Part shown: positions 8,651 through 18,564 of the stretch, piece after piece | Layout: each line of letters opens with the position of its first letter | Position numbering within the stretch: position 1 is the first letter of the stretch | Assembly: GCA_001970955.1 (NCBI GenBank) | Contig: MPUH01001147.1 | Coordinates: forward strand, 1-22,923 | DNA from: Stentor coeruleus | Lineage: Eukaryota > Ciliophora > Heterotrichea > Heterotrichida > Stentoridae | Length of the DNA stretch: 22,923 nt | Direction: 5' to 3' | The notes under the pieces: model-generated | What the model was told of the DNA's origin: nothing | The model's database searches: none | Seen by the model: only the letters and a program-made list of their open reading frames with translations | Program-made: the position numbers and the translations under genes

Positions 8651-9279
8651 CTAACCTTATTAAAATTTCATCACTAATCTGCAGAATACCACAATTTTGA
8701 TGTTAGCATAATAAAAGCAGATATAAATTTAATACCAGTAACAAATAATTTATATTGAAATAAACGATATAGCAATCTCCCGAGAAAGCGCTTAAGCATA
8801 ATCTATATCATCAATGATTCTATCTTATGCTAGATTTCTATTTTATATTTATTTTTTAATACAAAATCATCGAATCTTAGCATTTCTATATCTTTTTATA
8901 TAACCCTAAATAATTAAACTCTTCAAAATCTTTAATCCTCAGCACTTCTCAAATAAAACATAATATAACTTTACCAGGTAAAACTTTTGTAGCTTTTCAA
9001 AAAATCTCTATAAGCCTATCCAATCATCATCAAATCTCATATCCTCTAAAATAAATTAAAATAATTTTCCCTAATAATTGGATTCCTGTTGAAAAAATTA
9101 TCAAAAGGATCTTAATTTGGCGCTGAATTTTTGGCTACTTATCTATTTCCATCGTAAGGAATACAGTGGAGTAAGATTTAGCTATTGAGTTTTAGAGGAT
9201 AACAATTTTTTATTCTCTCTGATTTCATTTTTTTTAAAAAAAGAGATTAAATAAATTATTGAGATCCATTGAAAACAGT

Positions 9280-9390
9280 CAGGATAATTGCTTTTGTAAG
9301 ATGACTTAGATATTTTATTTAATATCTTCCAGGATAATTGCTTTTGTAAGATGACTTAGATATTTTTTTTTATTTGATATCTTCCAGGAT
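9280..9390. repeat. Tandem repeat, about 50-55 nt, two copies plus a partial
   Basis: Copies at 9280-9329 and 9330-9384 both start CAGGATAATTGCTTTTG and end ATATCTTC. A partial third copy (CAGGAT) follows at 9385-9390. The copies differ mainly in a T-rich tract. It is non-coding and looks like a true short tandem repeat with slippage in the T run. Confidence 0.85.
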
Positions 9391-9533
9391 GAGTGAATGT
9401 GAGCTTTGGTAAGATTTTGGTTTATAAAAAAATTTTTTTAGTGATGCCTGAGTAGGCTAATTGTTTTATGATATAATAATCAAATGTTTTAGATAATAAT
9501 AGAAATATTAGAAGTTCTTGTAGTCGGTCGTTG

Positions 9534-9945
9534 ATGGTCTTAGCAAAATCCTTTCATTACCTTGGCTTTCAGCTCTTAACACATGCCACAGTCTTTTTAC
9601 GCCAAAACCCCTTCCTCATAGAGCCAATGGGATAAACTTACTGTTAGAGTCAATACTTGGTTGAGATTTCTTAAGGCCTTCGGAAATAAGAAGACTGATA
9701 GCAAAGTAAGTATTTTTGTTGCTTACACACCTTCTGTTAATATTCTTCCCTTAGGTCTAAAATCCGGAAGGCAAAAAATAATCCTCCCAAAGCCATCTGA
9801 ATGTAAAGATTATAACAAATTGTGATTTCTTCAAAAAATCTTTGGGGATAAAACAATAACAATATCCACAAAATTCCTCAGACGTAACCCTGGACATGCT
9901 CAGTTCAGTAACTTATTTATATATTTCCAATCTAGGCTATTATAA
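9534..9945 (+). pseudogene. Broken coding-like remnant, unidentified
   Basis: Two overlapping plus-strand frames read like protein. The first, from ATG 9534 to TAA 9635, encodes MVLAKSFHYLGFQ... and ends ...PFLIEPMG. The second starts after a TAG at 9619-9621 and is open from 9622 to TAA 9945 except for one TGA at 9823-9825. It includes WDKLTVRVNTWLRFLKAFG and LPLGLKSGRQKIILPKP. Hand-counted GC in 9541-9840 is 36%, coding-like against the roughly 27% nearby. One frameshift would join the two into about 140 codons. The single TGA would be Trp in the ciliate mitochondrial code, so a nuclear copy of mitochondrial DNA is possible. The basic, Pro-containing middle vaguely recalls small-subunit ribosomal proteins (uS7 or uS10), too weak to name. 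A decayed nuclear gene is the alternative. Confidence 0.4.
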
Positions 9946-10292
9946 GTATATTTTATAATAGATTAAAGCATTCTATACTACTATTAAATTTTAGAAGTGA
10001 ATAAATAATTTTAATTCTTAGCATATGAGTATATTAAAGCCTAAACATTTTGAAGTTAATGATTTGAAATCATGTTATGCTAACAATAATTTGATATATT
10101 TTTTTAAGTAATTAAAATGCTTTAAGGAAAAGTTCATATAAATATATTATAGTAACAAAATTGTACAGATAAATACACAACATATAACTCTATAGCCTAG
10201 ATTATTTTATCCAAAGCTTCATAAATATATCATGAAAATTCGCATAAAATCTATATCAATTTTCTTATAACAAAATAATAAAGTCTATTGCA
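9946..10292. other. Upstream region of the coiled-coil gene
   Basis: AT-rich and becoming G-poor towards 10292, like other regions just upstream of plus-strand genes here. It probably carries the promoter for the gene at 10293. No motif is recognised. Confidence 0.45.
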
Positions 10293-10802
10293 ATGATCCT
10301 AAGAACCCGTTCATCACCCAAACACACCAGACAAATATCGACACCTGTCCGTACAAAAATACCCTCATTACCTCTACCCACTCACAAAAACGATGACCCA
10401 ATGCTTCAAACTAGACTATGCTTAAATAACTATGCATCAAATGCTTATACAAATCCAAGCTTGAATTTAACTCATGATTCAATATATGAAATTCAAACTC
10501 TAAACGAACTTTGCAATCAACTTGTTCAAGAACAAAAACAACTTAGAGAACGTTTGGAAAAGCAAGAGCAGATAATTGAAACTTTGCAAAGTAATAAAAA
10601 TAAGTCAAAAAGCCGTATTTTAAGTCAAGAGCCAGTTTTGCATAAACGAACACCAAGTTATAATTTAAAATTGCCTATGTCTACACCAAGGGTTTCGGAT
10701 GATAATGCATTTTTTACTTTTCGGCCTAGTGAGAGTAGTAACAATAAGAGCAAATTCCCACGTGGGGTGTTTTCTAGGAGGAATAAAGCTAGACCAAGTT
10801 AA
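10293..10802 (+). CDS. Small basic protein with a central coiled coil, unknown function
   Basis: A 169-residue protein I do not recognise. Residues 1-60 are basic and rich in Ser, Thr and Pro (RSSPKHTRQISTPVRTK), suggesting phosphorylation sites. Residues about 65-102 form a clear amphipathic coiled coil (LNELCNQLVQEQKQLRERLE and onwards). The C-terminal part is again basic and polar with RTPSYN, STPRVSD and a final FSRRNKARPS. The Ser/Thr-Pro motifs next to basic residues would suit a cytoskeleton- or microtubule-associated protein, but this is inference from composition. The ATG, the sharp change from G-poor DNA to a coding-like frame at 10293, and the TAA stop support a real gene. Confidence 0.65.
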   Translation: MILRTRSSPKHTRQISTPVRTKIPSLPLPTHKNDDPMLQTRLCLNNYASNAYTNPSLNLTHDSIYEIQTLNELCNQLVQEQKQLRERLEKQEQIIETLQSNKNKSKSRILSQEPVLHKRTPSYNLKLPMSTPRVSDDNAFFTFRPSESSNNKSKFPRGVFSRRNKARPS

Positions 10803-12281
10803 ATAATTTTTGCTTTCGTTATTTTGGTTGTGAAAAGCCCGCTTTTAAGTTTTTTAGGTATTAAGTTGCATAATAAGTTAGGTATGAAAATTAGAATAAT
10901 AGGGATCTGTACTGAGCTTTTGTGGGTATTGGTAAATGGAATAGATATGCTTTAGGTGGTAGAAAGGAGTTTAGAGAGAAAAAGGGAGTTTATTTGAATA
11001 GATTTGAATGGATCAGGCTAAAATAAAGGTTTTTCTTAAGGAAAAAAAGTATAAAGAAGGGGAAGTTTTGAGTTTTTTTATCAGAAATGAAGATTTTTAT
11101 TAAGAAATACTAGCTTTTTAGCTTTTCATGTATCTAGATATTTTTTATATTAAGATAGAGTTTTATATTAGAATAGAGTTTGAATTCATTATTGAAAGTT
11201 TAGCATAGGGTATTTTAGGTTAAGCCATTATAACTAGATATAAATTTTCAGGAATTAAATATTAGCTTTTTTTGGAAATTGATAGAACTATCATTTATAT
11301 AAAAGCAAGCTGGACATTAAGAAAATTATAATAAGTGATAAGTATCATATTAAAATTATGAGTAAGTAATTACGGTTTCTTAAAGTATTTACTTAAAATA
11401 TTATTTATCAAATTAAAAAGCTTTTAGTTAAGATAAATTAATATTCATGTTACCCGCATATTGGCAATATAAGTTTCTCTAAAGTTTTACATCAAATAAT
11501 TTTCCAAAATTATTAGCATAGTCATATCCATTAAATCAACACTTTGCTATATCAAAATACTAAAATAATTAGTAGATTCATAGTTTTATTAATATTTCAA
11601 AAGCATTCAATTTTTGATTTGCATTCAGATTGATAGTTTAATACAATTTTCCTCTAAAATATCATACCTTAATCTTCTAATCATTACTATCTAAATAAAT
11701 AATAATCTAGTAACTGATATAATAAACTTAGCAACCTCTGATTCAAAAAAAAATCATCATTTCTTTAATACCCTATAGTAAACATGCATTTTAATCATGA
11801 TTATTATACAATAAACCCGTTAAACTCATCTAAAAAATTTCAAAATTTCAAAATCTAATTATCTCAATATTTTCATTATCAACTCTCATAAAAAATCTTA
11901 CCATCTATAAAAAAATCACATAATTCTACTCAATCCTTCATTCTGACATTATAAAACTTTCAATAACTTAATACTGCCAATGACTTAAATAATATTAAAT
12001 AGTCCTAGATTAGAAATCAACAAGAAAATATAAGCGCACAAAAGAGACTTGACAACTACATAAAAATTACATAGAAAATATCAGGGATAAGCGAAAAGTA
12101 AATCAAGAGCTCACAATGTGATCGATAATTTTTATATAACATAAAACCTTCATAACTTTCCCCTAATATCCTACATAAACTCATTCTTAACCTTTTCTAT
12201 AACTAAACATAATATTATAACCATATCACCCCCAAAACAATATTAATATATTCCTATAAAACCTACATAAATAAAAAATAT
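10803..12281. other. 1.5-kb convergent intergenic interval, no gene seen
   Basis: It lies between the 3' ends of a plus-strand and a minus-strand gene. 10803-11250 is G-rich and C-poor, and about 11600-12281 is C-rich and G-poor. In 12181-12240 I count 16 C and 0 G. Only short simple-sequence stretches occur, such as an imperfect repeat of TATATTA-AGATAGAGTTT near 11140-11185. No ORF above background and no RNA gene were seen. Confidence 0.5.
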
Positions 12282-12668
12282 TTAGCTTTGCCATGAATAT
12301 CCACAAGCTCCATCTTCCCCACGATATGTGCACACATAAGTCATTCTCATCCCAGACTCACCACCTTCTTTTTCTGAATGGAAAAGTACAGCTTCTCTAT
12401 GGTCGCAACGAGGACAAGAAACATTAACAGATCTCGATAAAGTTGGGTCTAATGGATAATCTTTGTAATCTGTGGCAACATGCTCAGCAAGTCTTCGAAC
12501 TTGACGATGATATACAAGATAATCTTCAGCTTTTGTGGCTTTTTCAGTGTATTCACATATTCTACATGAGTAAATAAGATTTCTGTTTGAACCTTCATTA
12601 TCGTATTGTTCTCTTGCATATAAGATGTTCGCGCAATCCTTGCAGAATCTTATCCCCCTGAGTGCCAT
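12282..12668 (-). CDS. RPB9: RNA polymerase II subunit RPB9
   Basis: A 128-residue protein; family members are about 120-125. The N-terminal zinc ribbon has C9, C12, C35 and C38 (RFCKDCANILYARE, YSCRICEY). The family signature DPTLSRS occurs at 74-80. The C-terminal TFIIS-like zinc ribbon has CPRCDHREAVLFHSE (C85, C88) and YVC-x8-CGYSW (C113, C122). The subunit sits at the polymerase jaw and helps transcript fidelity, proofreading and TFIIS-stimulated cleavage. The last cysteine pair is spaced C-x8-C, where the common form is C-x4-C. The four extra residues (around GEDG) are in frame. A 15-nt removal was considered, but it would give C-x3-C with an atypical GTG donor. Single copy, own promoter region on the right. 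Confidence 0.95.
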   Translation of the reverse strand: MALRGIRFCKDCANILYAREQYDNEGSNRNLIYSCRICEYTEKATKAEDYLVYHRQVRRLAEHVATDYKDYPLDPTLSRSVNVSCPRCDHREAVLFHSEKEGGESGMRMTYVCTYRGEDGACGYSWQS

Positions 12669-13314
12669 TTTATAATATGTTATTTGAAAAAGAGAATTTT
12701 GACAAGAGAAAAATCAGATTTTTTTTGAGATCAGAATTAGAAAGGATATTTTTTAGCTTTAGGGTTTGGGTACTAAAAAATTTACTAAAATTTTTTGGTT
12801 TTTATCAAAAAAAAAAGGTTTTGGAAAAATAATTTAGGAAGGAATGCAAGTGGTTTCAGATGTGAAATAATTGATTTAGGATAATTTAAGGTTTAAAGTA
12901 AAGATGCTTTGATAAATATTTTTATATTAGATCATGCAAATGCTTATTTGTTTAGATTTTTCACTTGAAAATTGTTTTTCATTGAATGATATAAAATTTT
13001 GATATAAATTGTTAGATCATTAAAATAGGCTCAGTCTAATAATAAAATTTAATATTCTTTCACTTTAGATATATATTTAATTTTCTATTAGCTTTAAATA
13101 TATATTTCCCTATATATTTTTTACTATATCCCTTATACCAATAATTTTATGCAATATTTTCATGATTTTTACCTCAAAAGCTTAACCAAGTACATTTAAT
13201 ACACATAAAAATCAAACTCTATAAAATTTTCATCAAAATATATCAATTCCTAATAAAGCATTATAATCTACATCAAAACTAATTCTCTAACTTTATTACA
13301 ATTAACAAGCATCT
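12669..13314. other. Intergenic, RPB9 to TTLL
   Basis: About 650 bp between two minus-strand genes. The RPB9 upstream side (12669-12900) is strongly G-rich; I count 13 G and 3 C in 12721-12780. The TTLL downstream side is C-rich. No gene is seen. The T-rich and G-rich block next to the RPB9 start is C- and A-rich on the coding strand, as upstream of other genes here. Confidence 0.5.
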
Positions 13315-14772
13315 TTAAGCTCTGGCACCTCCAATAAAATCATTATTAATTTTAATCTGGACAACTTTAGGTACAAGCGAAATCCTAGTTACACAGCTTC
13401 TTCTCCTATTTTGATTCTTATTATCATCAATAATAAATCTTTTATCCGCTGAGCTTTTTCTTAACCTAGGCACACATCTTATTTCACTTTCTCTATTCCT
13501 CCTTCTAGCTTTGCTACTATAAACCCCTTCTGCATCTCTCATATATTTTTGATACTTTTCAATATTGTTTAAAGGGTATATTTTCCTATACCCACCATGA
13601 AAAGTGGTTTCCATTTCTATTTGATGCTTTAAGAATTTTTCCCTTCTTTCACTTTTTACAAGCTTTACACGGTAAAAGCTATGAAAAGATCTTTCTATAA
13701 GGTAATCTGTATGTTCACGGAGGAACTTTTTTTGACATTCAGGTTTTGCCGCAATCATTTTCAAACAATCTTTGATTACAGCTTTCTTAACTTTCCTGTC
13801 TAAAGGAGAATCTGTGGTAAAGCTGGGTGTGTGATTAACTTCTAATAAGCTTGGCCTAAGTTTATAATCTAATAATATATCAAATCCCAATATTTGAAAG
13901 CAAACAGCTGAAGATGTATCATTCGGCTGACTTGTTCTATATAAATTAACTATAAACGGCTGAACTGTGCATAGAGTTTTCAAAACAATATCATCAATCC
14001 TAGCCATGATCTTTTTAATATTATGCCCATCTTCTTCAAGAGCTTTTAGAAAACTCTTAAAACTCCTCTTATGACCTACAAAGTCTTCTGAATAGTTTTT
14101 ATTATGGACAAAATTAGGGTTGTTTTTATTTATAGCATAATTAGTCAGATGCATATAAATATTATGAATATTTGTATCTGTAGGTTTAGCATAAGGTATT
14201 GTAGCTAATCTGACTATTCCTTGCTCATGGATATATACCCTTAAAGGGTCAAACCCAGTAACTAAAACATAAAGTCTTAGATCAAACTTGAAGCCATCTA
14301 ATAAATAAGGGTTTTCTAAGTACTTTTGAACTACACAGTTTTCAGGGATGTCTGAAATCCATTTGGTCAAAAAAATACCTTTGCCTTGACTAAGATTAGG
14401 AGGTTTGCATATATAATAAGCATTTGTATTAGAAGCCATATGAGTTTTTAAAGATATGTATTCTTGGGGTAACACCCAGGTTTCGGGAAAAAATTCAAAT
14501 TCTGACTTGTGTAGCTGTTCCATAGCTTTTAGATGCTTGGCCAGGTAGTCTTTACGTGATATTGCGTACATACCTGGGAAGTGATTTATTCGTTGGTATG
14601 GGCTTAGAAGAGATAAAGACATTGGGTTTAAAGCTGAGTCCTGCCAAATAATGTCAGGCTTTTCAAAATTGTCATTATCCCATTTGAGATCGCTGACCAC
14701 TTCTTCAAGGATTTCGTACTGGCACTTAGACAAGTCTATGCGTATCTTAGTTTCAGCACTAACTAATTTCAT
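13315..14772 (-). CDS. Tubulin polyglutamylase, TTLL6/13 type
   Basis: A 485-residue tubulin-tyrosine-ligase-like enzyme. Landmarks: the N-terminal TTLL6-type block IDLSKCQYEILEE (12-24) and YQRINHFPGM with RKDYLAKHL (59-81); FFPETWVLP (94-102); the ATP-binding KPPNLSQGKGI (123-133); the QKYLENPYLLDGFKFDLRLY region (149-168); MHLTNYAINK (207-216); and the metal-binding GFDILLDYKLRPSLLEVNHT (296-315), with D298, E311 and N313 as likely Mg-ATP ligands. A basic stretch at about 362-411, including FHGGYRKIYP and EKYQKY, corresponds to the cationic microtubule-binding region of TTLL6/7-type glutamylases. Family members add glutamate chains to axonemal tubulin, tuning dynein and ciliary beating. 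The catalytic residues appear intact. The C-terminal 70 residues are basic and unassigned. Glycylation is less likely because the sequence follows the glutamylase clade. Confidence 0.93.
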   Translation of the reverse strand: MKLVSAETKIRIDLSKCQYEILEEVVSDLKWDNDNFEKPDIIWQDSALNPMSLSLLSPYQRINHFPGMYAISRKDYLAKHLKAMEQLHKSEFEFFPETWVLPQEYISLKTHMASNTNAYYICKPPNLSQGKGIFLTKWISDIPENCVVQKYLENPYLLDGFKFDLRLYVLVTGFDPLRVYIHEQGIVRLATIPYAKPTDTNIHNIYMHLTNYAINKNNPNFVHNKNYSEDFVGHKRSFKSFLKALEEDGHNIKKIMARIDDIVLKTLCTVQPFIVNLYRTSQPNDTSSAVCFQILGFDILLDYKLRPSLLEVNHTPSFTTDSPLDRKVKKAVIKDCLKMIAAKPECQKKFLREHTDYLIERSFHSFYRVKLVKSERREKFLKHQIEMETTFHGGYRKIYPLNNIEKYQKYMRDAEGVYSSKARRRNRESEIRCVPRLRKSSADKRFIIDDNKNQNRRRSCVTRISLVPKVVQIKINNDFIGGARA

Positions 14773-17210
14773 TGTTGTGTTTTTATTATATCATGTAACG
14801 ATTTTGATGTGAGGGTTTAAGGAATGATTTGGATGCTAAAGTAGTTTTAAGAAGGCTGATAGGAAGAAAGTACATGATAAGGGAATGGTGAAAAGGATAT
14901 GAGGATACTGAGAATGCATTTGAGAATTTGTATTAAGGTGGGTAGAATGAGATGGCTTTATGTAAGTTAGAGAAATAAATGGTAAGTTGGCATCTTAAGA
15001 TTAGAGATAAGAATTTTGGTTTAAAAAATGTGAATTGGAAGAGGTTTTAAGTTACTTTATGTTGATATTAGCGGATATCTGAACTTTAAATTAGGGCTTT
15101 GTATTCTGAATGATATGAGGAATTTGTAGAATTTTATATAGACTAATTGCATGTAAATTTAGTGTTTTTATGACTGTTAGTATATGTTCTATAGGCTAAA
15201 TACTTTACTTTTCTAGTCAAAAGCTGTATATATAATTAATTATGCATTAAGCTTTTTAGGCACAGCTCTCGAAATAATATGAAATATACTGTAGTATATA
15301 AAATGCCAAACATAAAGAACTAATAACATTTTAAGTGGATCATAAAGATAATAAGCACATATATTTTAATTAACATTTCTTATATTCTCCAATCTCTAAT
15401 AACTCCACTTCTTATATTATTAAAATTCTGAAGTATTTTCCCATGAAAACCTTTGTTTTTATTCAAATTCCACCTAAGCATCTCATAAAAAATACTATAT
15501 AAATTACAAAATACTCTCATATAACCATGTAAAATAGGCAATTTTTTTTTCTCAGCTTTCAGCATAGTTTTTTCTTACTCACCTTACTTGATTAACAAAA
15601 AATATTTTCTAGTCAAATCCTAGACCGCGTTACAAATTTTCAAATTTCTCATGAATGGAAAATGAAAAATATCTTTATATAAAATCTTTACTTTAAACTA
15701 ACCTACACCAATATTAAGAGTTTATAATTTTCTCTATTAATTATCCTATTCTAAGTATTTAAAATAACCATTCACAATTGACTTTAAAAAAACTTATAGC
15801 ATTTCTCTTTTATCCTTGGCTATACTACACTGAAAATCTTATTGATATTGTTTTTATTTCTAAGAAATATTGGATAGTAATTGAGATAATAAAAGCTATT
15901 AGTGGTAAAGATATTTTCTTTGATGATTAAGAAAACTTTTATAATTTCAAAAATGAAAAAAATTAATATCTTGACATTTTATATATGCGAGGGTTTAAAT
16001 AGTAAAACCATATATTTTACTTTGATAAGGGTGTATACTTTTTAGATATCAGGATATGATAATTTTTAATATTCTTATTGTAAATCCTGGGGTGGATTAG
16101 GTTTTTTTAGGATGATTTTGTCTTGAAATTAGGTTAAAAACAAGCTTAGTAGATAATGCACTATAGAAAAGAATAAGAAAAGTGAAATTTTAGAAATTTG
16201 AGTGTGGGATATAATAAACAGAAGGTAGGATGGGGTACTTTGATGAATTGGCTGATAATGCCACAGAGAAAAATCTTTTAGGCTTGATAATAAAGAAAGG
16301 GATGATACATATAAAAATTAATATTTTTTGATGGGCACTATAATGAACAATTAAGTACCACATAGAGTTGAGATTTTACACAAGGAAATGCTCGAAATAT
16401 TTGTATTTGATAAAATTTGCCACTAAAGTCTTAACTTAAAACTGGAATATATTCAGTAAAAAAAATGGTTGACTATACCCTCAGCCAAAAAGCGTATAAA
16501 ACCAATTTTTGAAGTCTCTTTTAAAAACTAAATTACAAAACCCAAGTTAAACTAGTAGTCATTAAATAAAACTAAAACAATCATCAACTTTTAAGCATCC
16601 ATTCTATTATAAGCATATTTTACCAGATTAGTCATCCAAAAATTAACACTCTAACACACAAAAAATAATAATAAACTCAATAACATCTAGTAATAACTCT
16701 TCTTCAAACATAAAAATCCTTTATTCATTTCAAACTTTTTAAGTTCATAGTTTATGCATTCATCATTACCTTCATTCCAATTAAATTCAGCCCCATCTGC
16801 ATTTTCCACACCCTTCAACTATCCTAAACCTATTTTTATCATCACCCATTATCCTTTATTCCAATCTCTAAGTTTTTTTTTTCACTTCAAACTCATCTTA
16901 ACTAAAACTAGCATTTTTCACTACAAAACCTTATCTCCTGTGCTTTTCCCACCCCATGATTATAATATCAAAAACTAACACCTAATACTTATCCTTTCTA
17001 ACATCCAATCCTTAAAAAACTTATATCCCATGCATTTTCCTCTTTGGCAACAAAAGCCCATCATATTTACACTAATAAAATTTTCCGCATTTTCACCCAC
17101 ACTTTTAGCTCTAAAACGAATCATAAACCTTTTATTTTAGTCCAAAAGAGAAACTCTTAATCTAAAAATATTCTTATAGACTATAATATCCATTAATAAT
17201 CTCTTATAAA
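14773..17210. other. 2.4-kb divergent interval, no gene supported
   Basis: It separates the starts of the TTLL and oxygenase-like genes. Composition runs G-rich (14773-15200; 17 G and 3 C in 14821-14880), C-rich (about 15380-15790), G-rich (about 15860-16330; 20 G and 3 C in 16201-16260), then C-rich (16540-17210; 17 C and 4 G in 17041-17100). Short open frames at 15380-15565 (-) and 16754-16978 (+) look like chance frames in skewed DNA. The middle C-to-G change near 15840 resembles the signature of a gene, but none is visible. Confidence 0.5.
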
Positions 17211-18218
17211 ATGCTAAACAAACTATTCACAAGATTTCTTTCGCACAAACTCCCAATAAACCTTAAGTTCGCTGACCTGAATTCAACAAAAAACCTATCC
17301 AACGAGCTTTTTGAAGCTTTTAGCAATGATGGTCTTGGCCTTCTTACAATTTCAGGTATCCCTAATTTCCCATCCCAAAGGGCTAAACTTTTAGCTTTAT
17401 CTTATGAATTATCCCATCTTTCTGTGACTGAAAAAGCTAAAATCGAACATCCAGAGTCAGGATTTCAAATCGGATGGAAAGAAGGCCAGAGTCAATATCC
17501 ATGTGGAACTTTTGCTGCAAACCCTTTAGATGACTATAATCAAGAGCTTTATTATCAGAATTTATGGCCAGGATATGCATTACCAGCTTTAAGACCAGCA
17601 TTTAGAGAACTTAGTACAACTATTTTGAATACTGTATTTCTTATATCATTTCATATAGACAAATATTTAGAGACTTTATATCCTTATACAAATACAATGA
17701 GCTTTGAAGATTTGTTATATAATAGCCGCAGTCATATAGGAAGTTTAAGTCATTTCTTATCCTTTAGGCAAAATTATAGTGAGAGTAATGACAAATGGAA
17801 AACTTGTAATGATGTGTTTTGTGCTTATACTTGTCCTGTTTATGTGAATACTGTTACATCATGCCCACTTGGTCCTGAGATATTTGATTATGAGACTGGG
17901 ATTGTTGTTTTGGACTATCATGAGAATCAGGTTCATATCAAACTTAATAGCGACATGCTGGTTATTCAAGTTGGGAAAATTGCCCAGATACTGAGTGGAG
18001 GGGTATTTCAGCCTAAGAAATCGTCTTTGGTGCATAGTGAGAAATTCTCTGGAACTGGGAGAAGCGAATTTAGGATGAGTCTCAACCCTAATAATGATTG
18101 CGAACTTATATGCCCAGATGAGAATAATGCTTTTAGTTGCAGTGAGGCTGATAATGGCTTAAAGAAAAACTGGAAAGCTGGAGTTACGTTTGCAAATATA
18201 GCTAGGGTGCTTAATTAG
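17211..18218 (+). CDS. 2-oxoglutarate/Fe(II) oxygenase-fold protein, probable pseudoenzyme
   Basis: A 335-residue relative of the isopenicillin-N-synthase-like 2OG-Fe(II) oxygenases found in plants and protists. The N-terminal DIOX_N-like half is well kept: a GLGLLTISGIPNFPSQRAKL core (41-60), GFQIGWKEGQSQYPCGTFAANPLDD (84-108) and NLWPGYALPALRPAFREL. The double-stranded beta-helix half has IVVLDYHENQVHIKLNSD, VIQVGKIAQILSGG (251-264) and a final WKAGVTFANI. The iron site is not conserved. Where relatives have W-H-N-D, this protein has T-C-N-D (C199 for His, D201 kept). After the SGG, where relatives have ATPH, it has PKKS (Ser near 271 for the second His). The 2OG-binding Arg may be R284 (GRSEF). 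Catalysis by the normal mechanism is therefore unlikely; a binding or regulatory role is inferred. The frame itself is intact, and the stop is TAG. Confidence 0.75.
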   Translation: MLNKLFTRFLSHKLPINLKFADLNSTKNLSNELFEAFSNDGLGLLTISGIPNFPSQRAKLLALSYELSHLSVTEKAKIEHPESGFQIGWKEGQSQYPCGTFAANPLDDYNQELYYQNLWPGYALPALRPAFRELSTTILNTVFLISFHIDKYLETLYPYTNTMSFEDLLYNSRSHIGSLSHFLSFRQNYSESNDKWKTCNDVFCAYTCPVYVNTVTSCPLGPEIFDYETGIVVLDYHENQVHIKLNSDMLVIQVGKIAQILSGGVFQPKKSSLVHSEKFSGTGRSEFRMSLNPNNDCELICPDENNAFSCSEADNGLKKNWKAGVTFANIARVLN

Positions 18219-18564
18219 CTTTAAATTTTGTATTTTTTATGTTTCGAATTTTCATTATAGAGTATCATTAGTCTGATGTTGAGCTCAATTATCTTTAATA
18301 AATCACTGATACTTTTATATCATTAGTCTGATGTTGAGCTCAATTATCTTTAATAAATCACTGATACTTTTATAAGATGGCTATATTTTAAAATAATTAT
18401 GTATACAAAATTTTCATATATATTAAAAACTCTATTTCAGCATTATCAGTCTGCATGAAATCCTAAAATATACCAAAAACTTTACCCAAAAAGCATATCA
18501 AACCCATATTAAAAATATAAACTCAAACCTAAATGAGATTTCATTTAATTTTTACATCAAAACA
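18219..18564. other. Convergent intergenic region with tandem duplication
   Basis: About 350 bp between the 3' ends of the oxygenase-like gene (+) and the second LITAF-like gene (-). It holds the 55-nt duplication listed separately. From about 18420 it is C-rich and G-poor. No gene is seen. Confidence 0.55.
18264..18373. repeat. Perfect 55-nt tandem duplication
   Basis: Copies at 18264-18318 and 18319-18373 are identical. Each includes CTGATGTTGAGCTCAATTATC and ends GATACTTTTAT. It lies just 3' of the oxygenase-like gene, so it may be in the 3' UTR. Exact identity means it is either very recent or an assembly overlap closed without a gap character. Confidence 0.9.

Larger units (their letters stand above)
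7995..9533. other. Gene-poor AT-rich interval
   Basis: No intact reading frame. 7995-8540 is G-rich and C-poor on the given strand, about 8640-9060 is C-rich and G-poor, and 9065-9510 is G-rich again. The change near 9065 is of the kind seen across genes, but I find no gene there. Two short tandem duplications are listed separately. No tRNA or rRNA signature was seen. Confidence 0.5.

Noticed and set aside
12282..12330. A 15-nt intron inside the RPB9 zinc loop
   Set aside because: The only candidate begins GTGGGG, unlike the GTA donors seen here, and removal gives C-x3-C, not the usual spacing.
15380..15565. 61-codon minus-strand frame
   Set aside because: It lies in C-skewed intergenic DNA, has no motif, and no compositional change marks its ends.
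16754..16978. 74-codon plus-strand frame rich in Phe, Ser, Pro and Leu
   Set aside because: Its amino-acid content simply reflects G-poor, C-rich upstream DNA, and it shows no domain or start-site boundary.
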